Of a stretch of 64,000 nt of DNA, positions 50,273 to 60,580 are shown one piece after another. How positions within the stretch are numbered: position 1 is the first letter of the stretch; every line of letters starts with the position of its first letter. Below the pieces are notes generated by a model that did not search any database, was not told the origin of the DNA, and worked only from the letters and a program-made list of their open reading frames with translations. Location: positions 836,807 to 900,806 of the forward strand of contig QAOA01005271.1 of the NCBI GenBank assembly GCA_003255065.1, in the 5' to 3' direction. The stretch comes from Cercis canadensis (Eukaryota > Streptophyta > Magnoliopsida > Fabales > Fabaceae). A program made the translations under genes and the position numbers.

Positions 50273-52179
50273 ATCTGCATTATACATCTAAGTGTTGTGT
50301 TTTCTCTGTCCTTTCCTTTCATGTATTATTGTCATTGGCAATTGCCATTTGCCAATGAACATTTATCAATAATTCTTTAGTATTTGATTACTATCTATTG
50401 GATGGAAGTTTTCTCATCTTCCTCCTCATCAGCTTAGTCTACTTTTTTGTATTAATTCTCAGTGATATTTGTACTAATAAGAATTCTTCCCTCTTAAATT
50501 TGAGAAGTGATATTCATCTTTATTTGTTTCAGTGAAGCCTCTTTTCAATAATATAAAACGGGAAAATAACCAAGTTGGTCAATTAAGGACTACTTATGGG
50601 ACTATTTTTTATTTATGGACATATGGTTATTATTTGCTTGAAAATGTGGCAACGCAATATGATATAATATAAGGGTTAATCCATAATGTGCCCTTTAAAA
50701 ATAATACGTGATAATTATGACCATTTAGATCTTAGAATTAACATCGACCAAATTGATAATTCACCCATAAAACAAAATCAGCTACTCTATATATTTGTAA
50801 TTTTTCATGAAGAAGTAATGCACAAACAAACCCAAGATAGCTCTAACATTATGTCGTTGTGGAGATGTAAACAATGGAGGAGCCAGGAAATGTTTTTTTA
50901 TTTTTGCTTGGGCCAAGTAAAGAAAGTGGCGCCACTGAATGTGAAATGAAGGTTGCTCAGGGGTAGAGTTGGAAGTTCTGCAGTGACCCTCCTTTACACG
51001 CATATATACAAATGTGATTGTTCATATATATAATACATTTTTCTTGCTGCATGTCTTAATATATGCATAGAAATACACATGAAAAGGGATTAATATTTAA
51101 GCATAGATCAAGCATAATATAAAAATTAGAAGTAATTTTTAGTAGGGAGCGAATGATGCAATACAATGAAAGGTTGTAGGATCTGACAGGTTAATCAGTT
51201 CAAAAGTATGATAATTCATTAACTGTTAGTATTTTGGTTTTTGTGTATGCTTATGTATTTTAATTGTAAGGCAAGGCAACATGACCAAGATGTCGTTTCA
51301 AAATGTCCCTTTTGGTTTTTTCTGTTTGTACAATTGATGACTCAGATCTACCAGTGGGATAAAATTAAAAAGAAAAAAGAAGAAAGAAAAATTGAAACAT
51401 TCAAATCAACAATAAATCTGGTTGAAGTTTTCGTGCACTTTCTGCCACGCATGTGTTGATTGGCGCAGGGTCTTAATTCAAGTAAATATATTGCAGATCG
51501 TTTCTAAAGGATAACAAGTTTATTGAATTCAAAATGGGTAAAATGGTGGTTTATTATAGTTGGGTAATATTTTTTTTGAAGTGAAGGTGTTTGGTAACGG
51601 TGAGAAATTTAGACTTTTCGTTGTATAATTTAAGTTTGAAATTGTAAAATTTAAAGTGGAAGATAATGGTGAGAAATTCAAGCTATTCACTCAATGATTT
51701 AAGTTTGAAATTATAAAAATTTATTGAGAAGATATCCCCGTGATGGATTCCTAAATGTTTAGTAAATGAAAACAAACTATATATGTGACACCTTTTTCGG
51801 TATAATCCATTTGAATGAAAAGATCTTGACTATAACAACTACATTCTGTGTTCTATTATTTCATCGAGCTTCACATATTGCCTTTTTTTTATCTTCTCTT
51901 CTCTAATTAATATAACCCAACCCAAGGTTCCATATGGTTGACGAATTCCATGCATAGGCTTTATTCTTATATTTAGTATAGAAGATTTGTAAGGCTGGAT
52001 AATCTAATTGAATATGGAATATCAAGGCAAGAGGTTTTAAAATGGTCTATATGAGTTGTGTCCTACAGTTCTATTCACCATTTTTTTAATTTCGTAAATC
52101 ACTTAATGAAATTCACGTTGTAATTTAAATATACTACTTAATTATTTGTAGAATTAAAAAATACTTTTGGAGAAACTAA
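50273..52179. other. Intergenic between the HyPRP copies
   Basis: This holds the 3' flank of HyPRP copy 1 up to about 51354 (duplicated) and then about 800 bp of sequence unique to this side. A weak internal repeat (TTTAAGTTTGAAATT twice) lies at about 51627-51715. No coding exon was recognised. Confidence 0.55.
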
Positions 52180-53403
52180 AACTTTTACTGCTATGTAAGC
52201 TCCCAGAACGTTATTGAAAATTGAAATAGTCTTGAGATGTCAGCTGCCGATGTGCTCTACTCTACCGTGGTTAATGCTCACAGACTTGGACTATAAACTT
52301 TGCTCCTTTTACTTTTTCAGTTGGGGAGCTTAAGTGTATAGTGCTATGCCCTATCCATGAGAATAGGTTTAACCATGAATGGCACAAAGTTTACAATTAT
52401 TTCTTTCATTTTGCAGTGAAGTTTATGTCTAATTTGTATGTTCAAAAAGACAGGTATAACTGAAACATAAAGAACGAAATGACCAGGAAAGAAACATAAC
52501 GACCCTAGCTAGTGAGCAAGCCAAAGGCTATAGAATAACATTCTCCATATAGAAACTACGAAGGATACAAAGATGAAAATTAAAGACAGGTAAACAAACT
52601 CTAATTTCGAAATGATTCTTGTTTTCCTCTCCTTTGTCTATCAAATCCAAGTAAAACACTAAATCAAATAGCCCTTTATTGTTCCTTTTGCTAATTATAT
52701 CACAAGTTGATTGTGTTGTCCCCTATGCTATATATATTAAACCATTTAAAAGTGCCAACCGTTGAAATTTAGAGCAATTTTGAGATTGCTCTCCATGATA
52801 AGCGCCAGCTTTTTGCTCGGAATTTCAATTTCAACCCAATTGAGCCAAGCCAATGGGTTCAGCCTCTTATTCTCAACCTTGTAGGTTTGCAAGCTATTAT
52901 TGTCCTTCCCTTTCTAGCATCAGACGTATACAACACAAACACAAACACAGCCCAAAAAAGAAACAAGCAACACAAGCCCTCTATTATTCAGTCCAGTTTT
53001 AGACCCCGTTTGGATAGGTATAGATGGGCTTAATTTTGACTCTAAAATCCTTGGGTGTCTTTGATGAGTTTATGTAAACAGCTCATAATGTCCAAACAAC
53101 AGAAAAAAACAAAAAACTTATCATGTGATCATGTCCAAATAAAAAAAGGAAGAGAATTCTATTGCAAGCTTTTTCAAACAAACATGAATACTTTATTATA
53201 CAAGTACAGATATCAAGTTCATTCACACTGGACTTTAAACAAAATTGGATTGAGTTGTCACCTATGCTAAATTAGAGTGCTAATCGTTGAAATTTAGAGC
53301 GATACAATATTATTCTCCATGATATGCGCAAGCATTGTTGTGTCCACATGTCTATGACTATTATTTAAAACAAAAACACAAAAGAAACCCACAAATCCTC
53401 ACC

Positions 53404-53425
53404 TATAAAAGCCCTCTCATGCATG
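53404..53425 (+). promoter_or_regulatory. Core promoter of HyPRP gene 2: TATA box and RY motif
   Basis: A consensus TATAAAAG (53404-53411) is followed by CATGCATG (53418-53425). The start codon is about 90 bp downstream, so transcription probably starts near 53435-53445. Confidence 0.7.
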
Positions 53426-53514
53426 TCCAACATCATCAAATACAAGCAAATATTCACAAAAGATCTCAAGAACAACGTTCCACTTGAGAGTTGAGAGCAT
53501 CTTTGTGAATTGAA

Positions 53515-53943
53515 ATGGCTTTCAAGGCTCTTGCTTCCTCTGCCCTTCTCCTCTCACTCAACCTCATCTTCTTCACAATGGTTAGCTCCACTACCCCTTG
53601 CTCACCACCAAAAACTCCCCAATACTCACCTGTCCCAAAGGCACCTTCTCCATCTGTCCCAAAGACACCTTCTCCCAACCATTCCAATACTAATTGTCCT
53701 TTTGATACCCTCAAGTTGGGAGTGTGTGTGAACTTGTTGGGTTTGGTGAATGTTCAGATTGGCTCCCCACCAACCCTCCCTTGCTGCAGCCTCATTCAGG
53801 GTCTGGCTGACCTTGAACTTGCCGCTTGCCTTTGCACCGCCATCAAAGCTAACATCCTTGGCATCAACCTCAATGTTCCCGTTGCCCTGAGAGTGATACT
53901 CAACAACTGTGGAAAGAACAACTCTGCCTTCCAGTGTGCTTAA
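53515..53943 (+). CDS. Hybrid proline-rich protein, eight-cysteine (DC2.15-like), copy 2
   Basis: An intronless gene of 142 residues and the tandem paralogue of the gene at 49844. It has the same layout: signal peptide, short proline-rich linker ([15 protein letters not shown]) and the complete eight-cysteine domain. All eight cysteines of the domain and the extra cysteine after the signal peptide (TPCSPP) are kept. Differences from copy 1 include Asn for Lys just before the first domain cysteine, Arg-Val for Ser-Ala in the last helix, and a terminal Ala for Pro. Unlike copy 1 it has a consensus TATA box, so it may be the more strongly expressed copy. A copia retrotransposon pair lies about 1.1 kb downstream and does not touch the gene. 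Confidence 0.93.
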   Translation: MAFKALASSALLLSLNLIFFTMVSSTTPCSPPKTPQYSPVPKAPSPSVPKTPSPNHSNTNCPFDTLKLGVCVNLLGLVNVQIGSPPTLPCCSLIQGLADLELAACLCTAIKANILGINLNVPVALRVILNNCGKNNSAFQCA

Positions 53944-55051
53944 AATCTGCATTATATTTGTAATGCGGTTAATTTTGTCTGTCCTTTCATTTGTCCTTTT
54001 ACCCTATTTGTGGTGTAGTTTTGTCATTGGCAATAATCGCCATTTTCCAATGAACATTTATCAATTAATAATTCTTTCATACTTGATTTCTATTAGTTCT
54101 ATTGGATTGAAGTTTTCTCATCTTCCTCCTCATCAGCTTAGTCTATTTTTTGTATTAATTCTCAGTGATATTTGTAGTAATAAGAATTCTTCCTTCTTAA
54201 ATTTGAGAAGTGATTCATCTTTATTTGTTACAGCGAAATAATATAAAACAGGGAAATGACCAAGTTGTTCAATTAAGGACTAGTTATCGGACTATTTTTT
54301 TAATGGACATATGGTTGAAAATGTGGCAAGCCAATATGTCTGTCCCAGAATATAATATAAGGTTAATCTAAATTTTCCCTTTAAAAATTATACGTGACGA
54401 TTATGACCATTTAGGTTTAGAACTAACATCGACCAAATTGATAATTCACCCATAAAACAAAATCAGCTACTCTATATATTTGTAATTTTTCATGAAGAAG
54501 TAGTGGACAAAACAAACCTAAGATAGCTCTAACATTTTGTCGTTGTGGAGATGTAAACAATGGAGGAACCAGGAATTTTTTTTGTTGCTTGGACCAAGTA
54601 AAAACAGTGGCGCCACTGAATGTAAAATGAAGCTTGCTCAGAGATAGAGTTGGAAGTTCTGCACTGAATATACAAATGTGATTGCCCATAATACATTTTT
54701 TGTTTGCTCCATGTCTTAATATATGCATAGAAATACATATGAAAAGGGTAATATATTTAAGCACAGATCAAGCATAATATAAAAATTAGAAGTAATTTTA
54801 GTAGGGACCGAATAATGCAATACAATGAAGGTTGAAGGATCTGACAGGTTAATCAGTTCAAAAGTATGATAATTCATTAACTGATAGTATTTTGATTATT
54901 GGATGGTCTTGCTTCTAATCTTCCCCTAGAAATTAAAAGAAATTGTGTATGGGTATGTGTTTTTAATTGTAAGGCAAGGCAACATGACCAAGATGTCGTT
55001 TCAAAACGTCCTTTTGGTATTTTTACAATTGATGACTCAGATCTGCCAGTG
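53944..55051. other. 3' flank of HyPRP copy 2 up to the retrotransposon
   Basis: This is duplicated sequence matching the flank of copy 1. No gene was seen. Confidence 0.55.
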
Positions 55052-55378
55052 TGTAAAGATTCAAGAAAAGTAGAAAGGAATTGAACAGAATCTGAGGAGA
55101 AGAGGTTCAAGACCAGAGGATAGAAAATTTCCTTCGTATATTCATTCTCATATGAAGAATAGTACAAGCATACTGTTTATATACAGTAGATATGCCTTGC
55201 TGTCAAACTAAAACAGTTACAAGTCTGCTTAATTAACTACAAGCTAAGCTACCATAGTTAAATAACCAAGTAACCATAGTTAAATAACTAACTAACTGCA
55301 CTACAAATGTAACTAACTGATTAAACTTGCAGCGCAAGCTTATGGACAGCAACTCAAGTATATTTACATATCTGTACA
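55052..55378 (-). repeat. Left LTR (3' LTR of element 1)
   Basis: It begins TGTAAAGATTCAAG and ends ATCTGTACA on the plus strand, giving TG...CA ends. On the minus strand TATATAAA (55176-55183) is a likely promoter TATA box. It is 327 bp, like the middle LTR, with a modest number of substitutions between the two. Confidence 0.95.
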
Positions 55379-55389
55379 GCCCCCCTTCA
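55379..55389 (-). other. Polypurine tract of element 1 and pol stop codon
   Basis: Read on the minus strand, the pol stop TGA is followed at once by AAGGGGGGC, a purine run abutting the 3' LTR. This primes plus-strand DNA synthesis in LTR retrotransposons. Confidence 0.85.
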
Positions 55390-58300
55390 AGTTGGAGCTT
55401 GGGTATGATGAAAGTCTACCAAGCCTAACTTGGACAGAATAGAACTGAACTGTGGACCACCAAGGTTCTTGGTGAAGATATCTGCAAGTTGATGCTTGGT
55501 GGACACATGATGAGGGAGAACAAAACCAGATTTGTAATGATCACGCACCAGATGACAGTCAATCTCGATGTGCTTGGTGCGCTCATGAAAAACAGGATTA
55601 GCAATGATATGTAATGCAGCAGAATTGTCACACCAGAGGGAAATAGGTAAAGGAATGTGAACTTGAAAATCCTGGAGAATGTAACTGATCCACTTCAGTT
55701 CACAAACGGTGGTGGCCAGGCTGCGATATTCAGCCTCTGCTGAGGACCTGCTCACTGTGGACTGCTTCTTGGTTTTCCAAGAAATTAAAGAGCCTCCCAA
55801 GAAAATACAGTAACCAGTGATTGAACGTCGAGAATCTTTGCAAGCTGCCCAATCAGCATCACAGTATGCTGTAAGAGAGGTGTCAGTGGCAGAAGGGAAG
55901 AACAAGCCTCTTGATGGGGTGCCTTTGAGGTACTTAAGGACATGAAGGGCTCCATTCCAGTGTGCCTGAGTGGGAGAATGGAGGAATTGGCTAAGCTGTT
56001 GAACAGCATGAGTAATGTCAGGCCTTGTGAGGTTGAGGTAAAGCAATCTACCAACCAATCTGCGATACCTCTCTGGATCAGGCAAGATAGTACCAGCAGA
56101 AGAGAAGTTCTGACCCTTTGGTAGTGGGGTAGCAGCAGGTCTAGCACCAAGGAGACCAGCATCCCTAAGAATGTCTAGGACATACTTCCTTTGAGAGACA
56201 TAAGTGCCAGAAGGACCACGTGCAATCTCAAGCCCAAGGAAATATTTTGCATAGCCTAAGTCTTTGATGGTGAAGGAAGCATGAAGGAAGTCTTTGACCT
56301 TTTGAATAGCTGGCTCATGTGTTCCAGTAATAAGAACATCATCGACATAAACCAAGAGAGCCAAAAAAGAATCTGAATTGGACAAGGTGAATAAGCAATG
56401 ATCATGAGCACTTTGTGTAAAGCCATAGCTTTGAAGCTTAGAACAAAACTCAATGTTCCATTGGCGGGAGGCCTGTTTCAAGCCATACAGAGATCTCTTG
56501 AGCAGACAAACCTCATTGTTCTGAGCTTTAGCATAGCCTTGAGGAGGCTGCATGTATACTTCTTCATCTAAGTAGCCATGGAGGAAGGCATTATTGATGT
56601 CAAGTTGGTGTAGAGGCCAATTCTGAGCAGTAACAATGGCCAAGAAGAGGCGCACAGTGACCAGCTTAGCCACAGGAGAGAAACTATCTTTGTAATGAAT
56701 ACTCTCAATCTGGTGATAGCCTTTAGCCACTAGCCTGGCTTTATAGCGATCTATAGTCCCATCTGGTAGGTACTTTACCTTATAAACCCACTTGGAACCA
56801 ATGGCTTTCTTGCCATGAGGTAAAGGAACTAAATCCCAGGTATGATTAGATTCTAAAGCCTCCAATTCCTTATTCATGGCCTCAATCCATTTTTCATTTT
56901 TGCTAGCATGATGATAGGTATGTGGTTCAGGAACAGTAGACACATTAGCAAGAAATGACATGTAAGATGTGGTAAAAAGTGGAGATTGATGGTAAGGAAA
57001 TGTGGGGGGTGAGTAAAATGAGGAAACTGGGGAGAGATCAGTAAGTGAAATGGGAACAGCAGTTGGTAAAGCAGAGGGAACTGTCACATTAGAAACAAAA
57101 TCATTCATCCAGGCAGGTTTGGTTTTTGGTCGAGTACTATGTCTGGGAATATGAGAAGAATCAGCACCAGATGGAGAATAGGGATGTGGAATAGGTGAGG
57201 GTAATGAAGAACTCAAAGTGGAGGTAGGAGAAGGAAGTGTTGGTTGGTCTATATCAGTATCAGCAGGGATGGTAACAGGAGTAAAAAAATCAGATTCAGG
57301 CTGGTTAATGCCTGTATTTGCAGTAACAGGAGTGGTGACAGGAGAAGAAGGAGAAATAGCAGATTCAAGGAAAGGGAGAGGGAGAGAGACCTTACTGTCA
57401 CCAGAAAGAATATCAGCATAAGGAAATGTGTTTTCATGAAAAATGACATCACGAGAAGTATAAAATTGATGGTTGTCTAAATCATATACCCTATAGGCCT
57501 TTTGACCTGTGACAAAACCTACAAAAATGCACCTATATGCCCTGACCTCAAACTTGTCTTTATGAGGCTTAGTGTTGGTAGCATAACATAAACAGCCAAA
57601 ACATTTTAAGAGAGTATAATCAGGTTGTTTATGATGCAAGACCTCATATGGTGTTTTCCAATCTAAAAATTGAGTAGGTATCCGATTAATGAGATAAGCT
57701 GCCATTAAAAGAGAATGACCCCAAAATTCGATTGGTAACTGAGATTGAAACATTAAGGCTCTGGCAATCTGTAAAATATGCTTATGTTTCCGTTCAACAA
57801 TGCCATTTTGTTGGGGAGTATAGACACAGCTTCTGTGATGCAGGATGCCTAACTTAGCTAAGAGAGATTGACACTCATTGCTAGTGAATTCAGAACCGTT
57901 ATCTGTCCTGATGCATTTAATTTGTTGTTTAAATTGATTGGATATCATTTGGAAAAAAATCTTTAAAGTCTGCAGTGTTTGGTATTTATGAGTAAGCAGA
58001 AAAATCCAAGTTGCTCTACTGCAGTCATCAACTGTGATGCAGGATTCCTAACTTAGCTAAGAGAGATTGACACTCATGGCTAGTGAATTCAGAACCGTTA
58101 TCTGTCCTGATGCATTTAATTTGTTGTTTAAATTGATTGTATATCATTTGAAAAAAAAATCTTCAAAGTCTGCAGTGTTTGGTGTTTATGAGTAAGCAGA
58201 AAAATCCAAGTTGCTCTACTGCAGTCATCAACCACAGTGAGCATGTAATGAGCTCCTGTAATTGAAGGCTGACTGTATGGTCCCCACAAATCAATATGTA

Positions 58301-60149
58301 AAAGGTCAAAGGGAGAATCTGACTTAGTGGTACTAAGAGGAAATGACAATCTATGTTGTTTTGACTTATGACAGATATCACATGATGAAAGCAAAGTAGT
58401 ATCGAGTTCCTTGAGAAAGCTAATATGCTGTAGAGCCTTTAAAGAGACATGGCCAAATCTGTTATGCCACAAAGAGGCAGAAGCTTTATTGGAATTTCCA
58501 GAGACAATACAAGGTTGTTTAATAGAATTGCAAACAGAATTAAAGGGGGATATGACTGAGTCAGTCTGGGTATTACAGGAAAGAAAGGATGCTGAAGCAT
58601 GGAAAGAAGTTTTGTCTAGAATGTACAAATTGCCAACCACTTTACCAACTGCGAGAATGACTTCAGTCTGTGGGTCCTGCAGGATGCATTTGTCAGGAAG
58701 AAAAGTGAATTTAAGCTGTGCTGTTTGGCATAGCTTTCTTACAGACAAGAGATTAAATTTGAAACTAGGGACATAAAGTGTTTCAGTCAAGGTTATGGTT
58801 GGACTAAGGTGAGCATCTCCTGTTTGTTGAACCAATTTTACTGAACCATCAGGTAAAAATACTGGAGTAGTTTGTGTTACTGGTTTAAGGTTATGCAGTA
58901 ATGTGATGTTAGTGCACATGTGATTTGATGCACCTGTGTCTACTATCCAAGTTCCAAGTTCCATATTATCAACTAGATGCATAACAGAATGGAGAGCGGT
59001 ATTAGAAATGTTACCTGCAAAATTGTCAAGGTGTGCAAAGTTTGCTTGCTCCTTCAACATCTTTGACAGCTCCTGTTGTATCAATTCTGTCAAAGTTACT
59101 TTCTGGTCCATGTCTTTCCTTGCAATGTTGTTCATGTTAGCATCCAAGGGGTTATCAGCAAAATTCACAAGATTCCTTCCTCCCATAGCTTGATTTCTTT
59201 GTCCCTTGAGTTCTTTATACCAATCCGGATACCCATGCAATTTGAAGCATGTGTCTTTAGTGTGACCACTTGTGTTGCAGTGAGCACAAGACAGCTTATC
59301 ATACTTCTCATTTTTCTTGTCATAGTTGCCTGGCTTCTTATAGCTTCCTCTTCCAGCTCCTGAACCTCTTCCCATAGGAGTCCTTGCTAGCATGGCAGAG
59401 TTCTCCACTTTCCCAGCCAAATTGAGATGCACTTCTCGTTGCTTTTCAATCCTCAAGATTATAGAGTATGCCTTGTTGACTGAAGGCAGAGGATCCATAA
59501 CTAGAATTTGGTTCCTCACATGGTCATAATCATCACTAAGTCCCATTAAGAACTGCAACAACTTGCTAGATTGAGCAAGATCAGAGACCTTCTTCGAGAC
59601 CTCACAAGTGCAATTCTTACAAGTACATTTTGGGATTGGTTGCACACAAATTAACTCATCCCAAAGCTTCTTCAGAGTAGTAAAATATTTCACTACTGAC
59701 TGACTTCCTTGAGAAATAGTGCTTATTTCTCTTTGAATTTGGTAAATCTGTGGTCCATTAGATTCACCAAATCTTTCTTCCAGCTCCATCCAAAGGTCTC
59801 TAGCAGTCGATGCATAGAGAAAAGCTTCTACAATATCTTTGGAAATTGAATTCAAGATCCATGATCTAATCATGCAATCAACACGAATCCACTGATCATA
59901 TTCAGTGGAACCTTCCTCAGGCATTTCACACCTTCCATCGATGAATCCTAGCTTCACTTTCGCTCCAAGAGATATTCTAATCGATCTACTCCAAGACAAA
60001 TAATTGTTACCTGTCAGAGGAGTTGTAACAAGTTGCATTCCAGGATGATCTGAATTGGCCAATGCCATGGGATCTCCATTCGAATTGCTTGACATTTCAC
60101 TGTTCTTCGAACCAGTTCCAGTTTGCGCCGAAGCAGCTTCTGCTTCCAT
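55387..60149 (-). pseudogene. Copia gag-pol polyprotein of element 1, broken in the integrase
   Basis: The right part (60149-58128, 673 residues) carries the gag domain, a CCHC zinc knuckle (CAHCNTSGHTKDTC), the protease site DTGAS, the pre-integrase zinc motif (HNRFGH...CDIC) and the start of the integrase. The left part (57948-55387, 853 residues) continues with the rest of the integrase (RTDNGSEF, QQNGIVERKHK), reverse transcriptase with YVDDVLITG, and RNase H (YCDADWAACKDS). Between them a tandem duplication of about 199 bp (57834-58232) and an extra A in an A-run near 58151-58159 shift the frame, ending the right part at FFSNDIQSI. Element 2 shows the uninterrupted arrangement, so this copy is defective for integrase. 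The reverse transcriptase and RNase H frames are otherwise open. Confidence 0.93.
57834..58232. repeat. 199-bp tandem duplication inside the integrase of element 1
   Basis: The unit starting TGTGATGCAGGAT at 57834 recurs at 58033. The second unit is one base longer because of an extra A in a homopolymer. Element 2 has a single unit (from about 63160). The length is not a multiple of three, so the frame is lost. Confidence 0.92.
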
Positions 60150-60233
60150 TCTTCAATTTGAACAAAAACAATCTCTTCAATCTTCCTCAGAGAAGCTCAC
60201 AAGTTGAAGACTCTAGCAAATCTAGATCGATTT

Positions 60234-60245
60234 GCTCTGATACCA
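60234..60245 (-). other. Primer-binding site (initiator Met-tRNA) of element 1
   Basis: Read on the minus strand, TGGTATCAGAGC directly follows the end of the 5' LTR. It is complementary to the 3' end of plant initiator methionine tRNA, the usual copia primer. Confidence 0.93.
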
Positions 60246-60572
60246 TGTAAAGTTTCAAGAAAAGAAGAAAGAAATTGAACAGAATCTGAGAAGAAAAAGT
60301 TCAGTACCAGAGGATAGAAAATTTCCTTCGTATATTCATTCTGATGTAAAGAATAGTACAAGCATACTGTTTATATACAGTAGATATGCCTTGCTGTCAA
60401 ACTAAAGCAGTTACAAACCAGCTTAATTAACTACAAGCTAAGCTACCGTAGTTAAATAACCAAGTAACCATAGTTAAATAACTAACTAACTGAACTACAA
60501 ATTTAACTAACTGATTAAACTTGCAGCGCAAGCTTATGGACAGCAACTCAAGTATATTTACATATCTGTACA
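60246..60572 (-). repeat. Middle LTR, shared by the two elements
   Basis: It begins TGTAAAGTTTCAAG and ends ATCTGTACA on the plus strand, 327 bp. It acts as 5' LTR of element 1 (primer-binding site at its left) and 3' LTR of element 2 (polypurine tract GGGGAGC at its right). Confidence 0.95.
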
Positions 60573-60580
60573 GCTCCCCT

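Larger units (their letters stand above)
48800..51354. repeat. Segmental duplication, copy 1 (contains HyPRP gene 1)
   Basis: This block aligns with 52180-55051, from a motif near GCTGTAAG through the HyPRP gene and 3' flank to GACTCAGATCTACCAGTG. The copies differ by substitutions and several indels; copy 2 has about 320 extra bases at 52515-52835. Coding regions are much more alike than flanks. Confidence 0.8.
52180..55051. repeat. Segmental duplication, copy 2 (contains HyPRP gene 2)
   Basis: This is the counterpart of 48800-51354. Its right end is cut at ATCTGCCAGTG by the left LTR of a copia element, exactly where copy 1 continues GGATAAAATT. Copy 1 thus shows the pre-insertion sequence. 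Confidence 0.8.
55052..60572 (-). mobile_element. Ty1/copia LTR retrotransposon, element 1
   Basis: A 5.5-kb element read on the minus strand: LTRs of 327 bp at 55052-55378 and 60246-60572, tRNA-primed start at the right, polypurine tract at the left. The domain order gag - protease - integrase - reverse transcriptase - RNase H is that of Ty1/copia. The right LTR is also the left LTR of a second element, so the two stand in tandem. The coding region is broken in the integrase part. Confidence 0.95.

Noticed and set aside
49795..50287. Minus-strand frames opposite the HyPRP genes, also at 53466-53952
   Set aside because: They mirror a well-supported secreted protein gene, and their conservation simply follows from the segmental duplication.
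50820..51000. Possible transposase fragment in the duplicated HyPRP 3' flank
   Set aside because: The frames are short, differ between the two duplicate copies and show no domain motif.
57218..57480. Plus-strand frames within the copia elements (also 58411-58776, 62543-62805 and 63536-63901)
   Set aside because: They are antisense to gag-pol domains and present in both elements only because the elements are copies.
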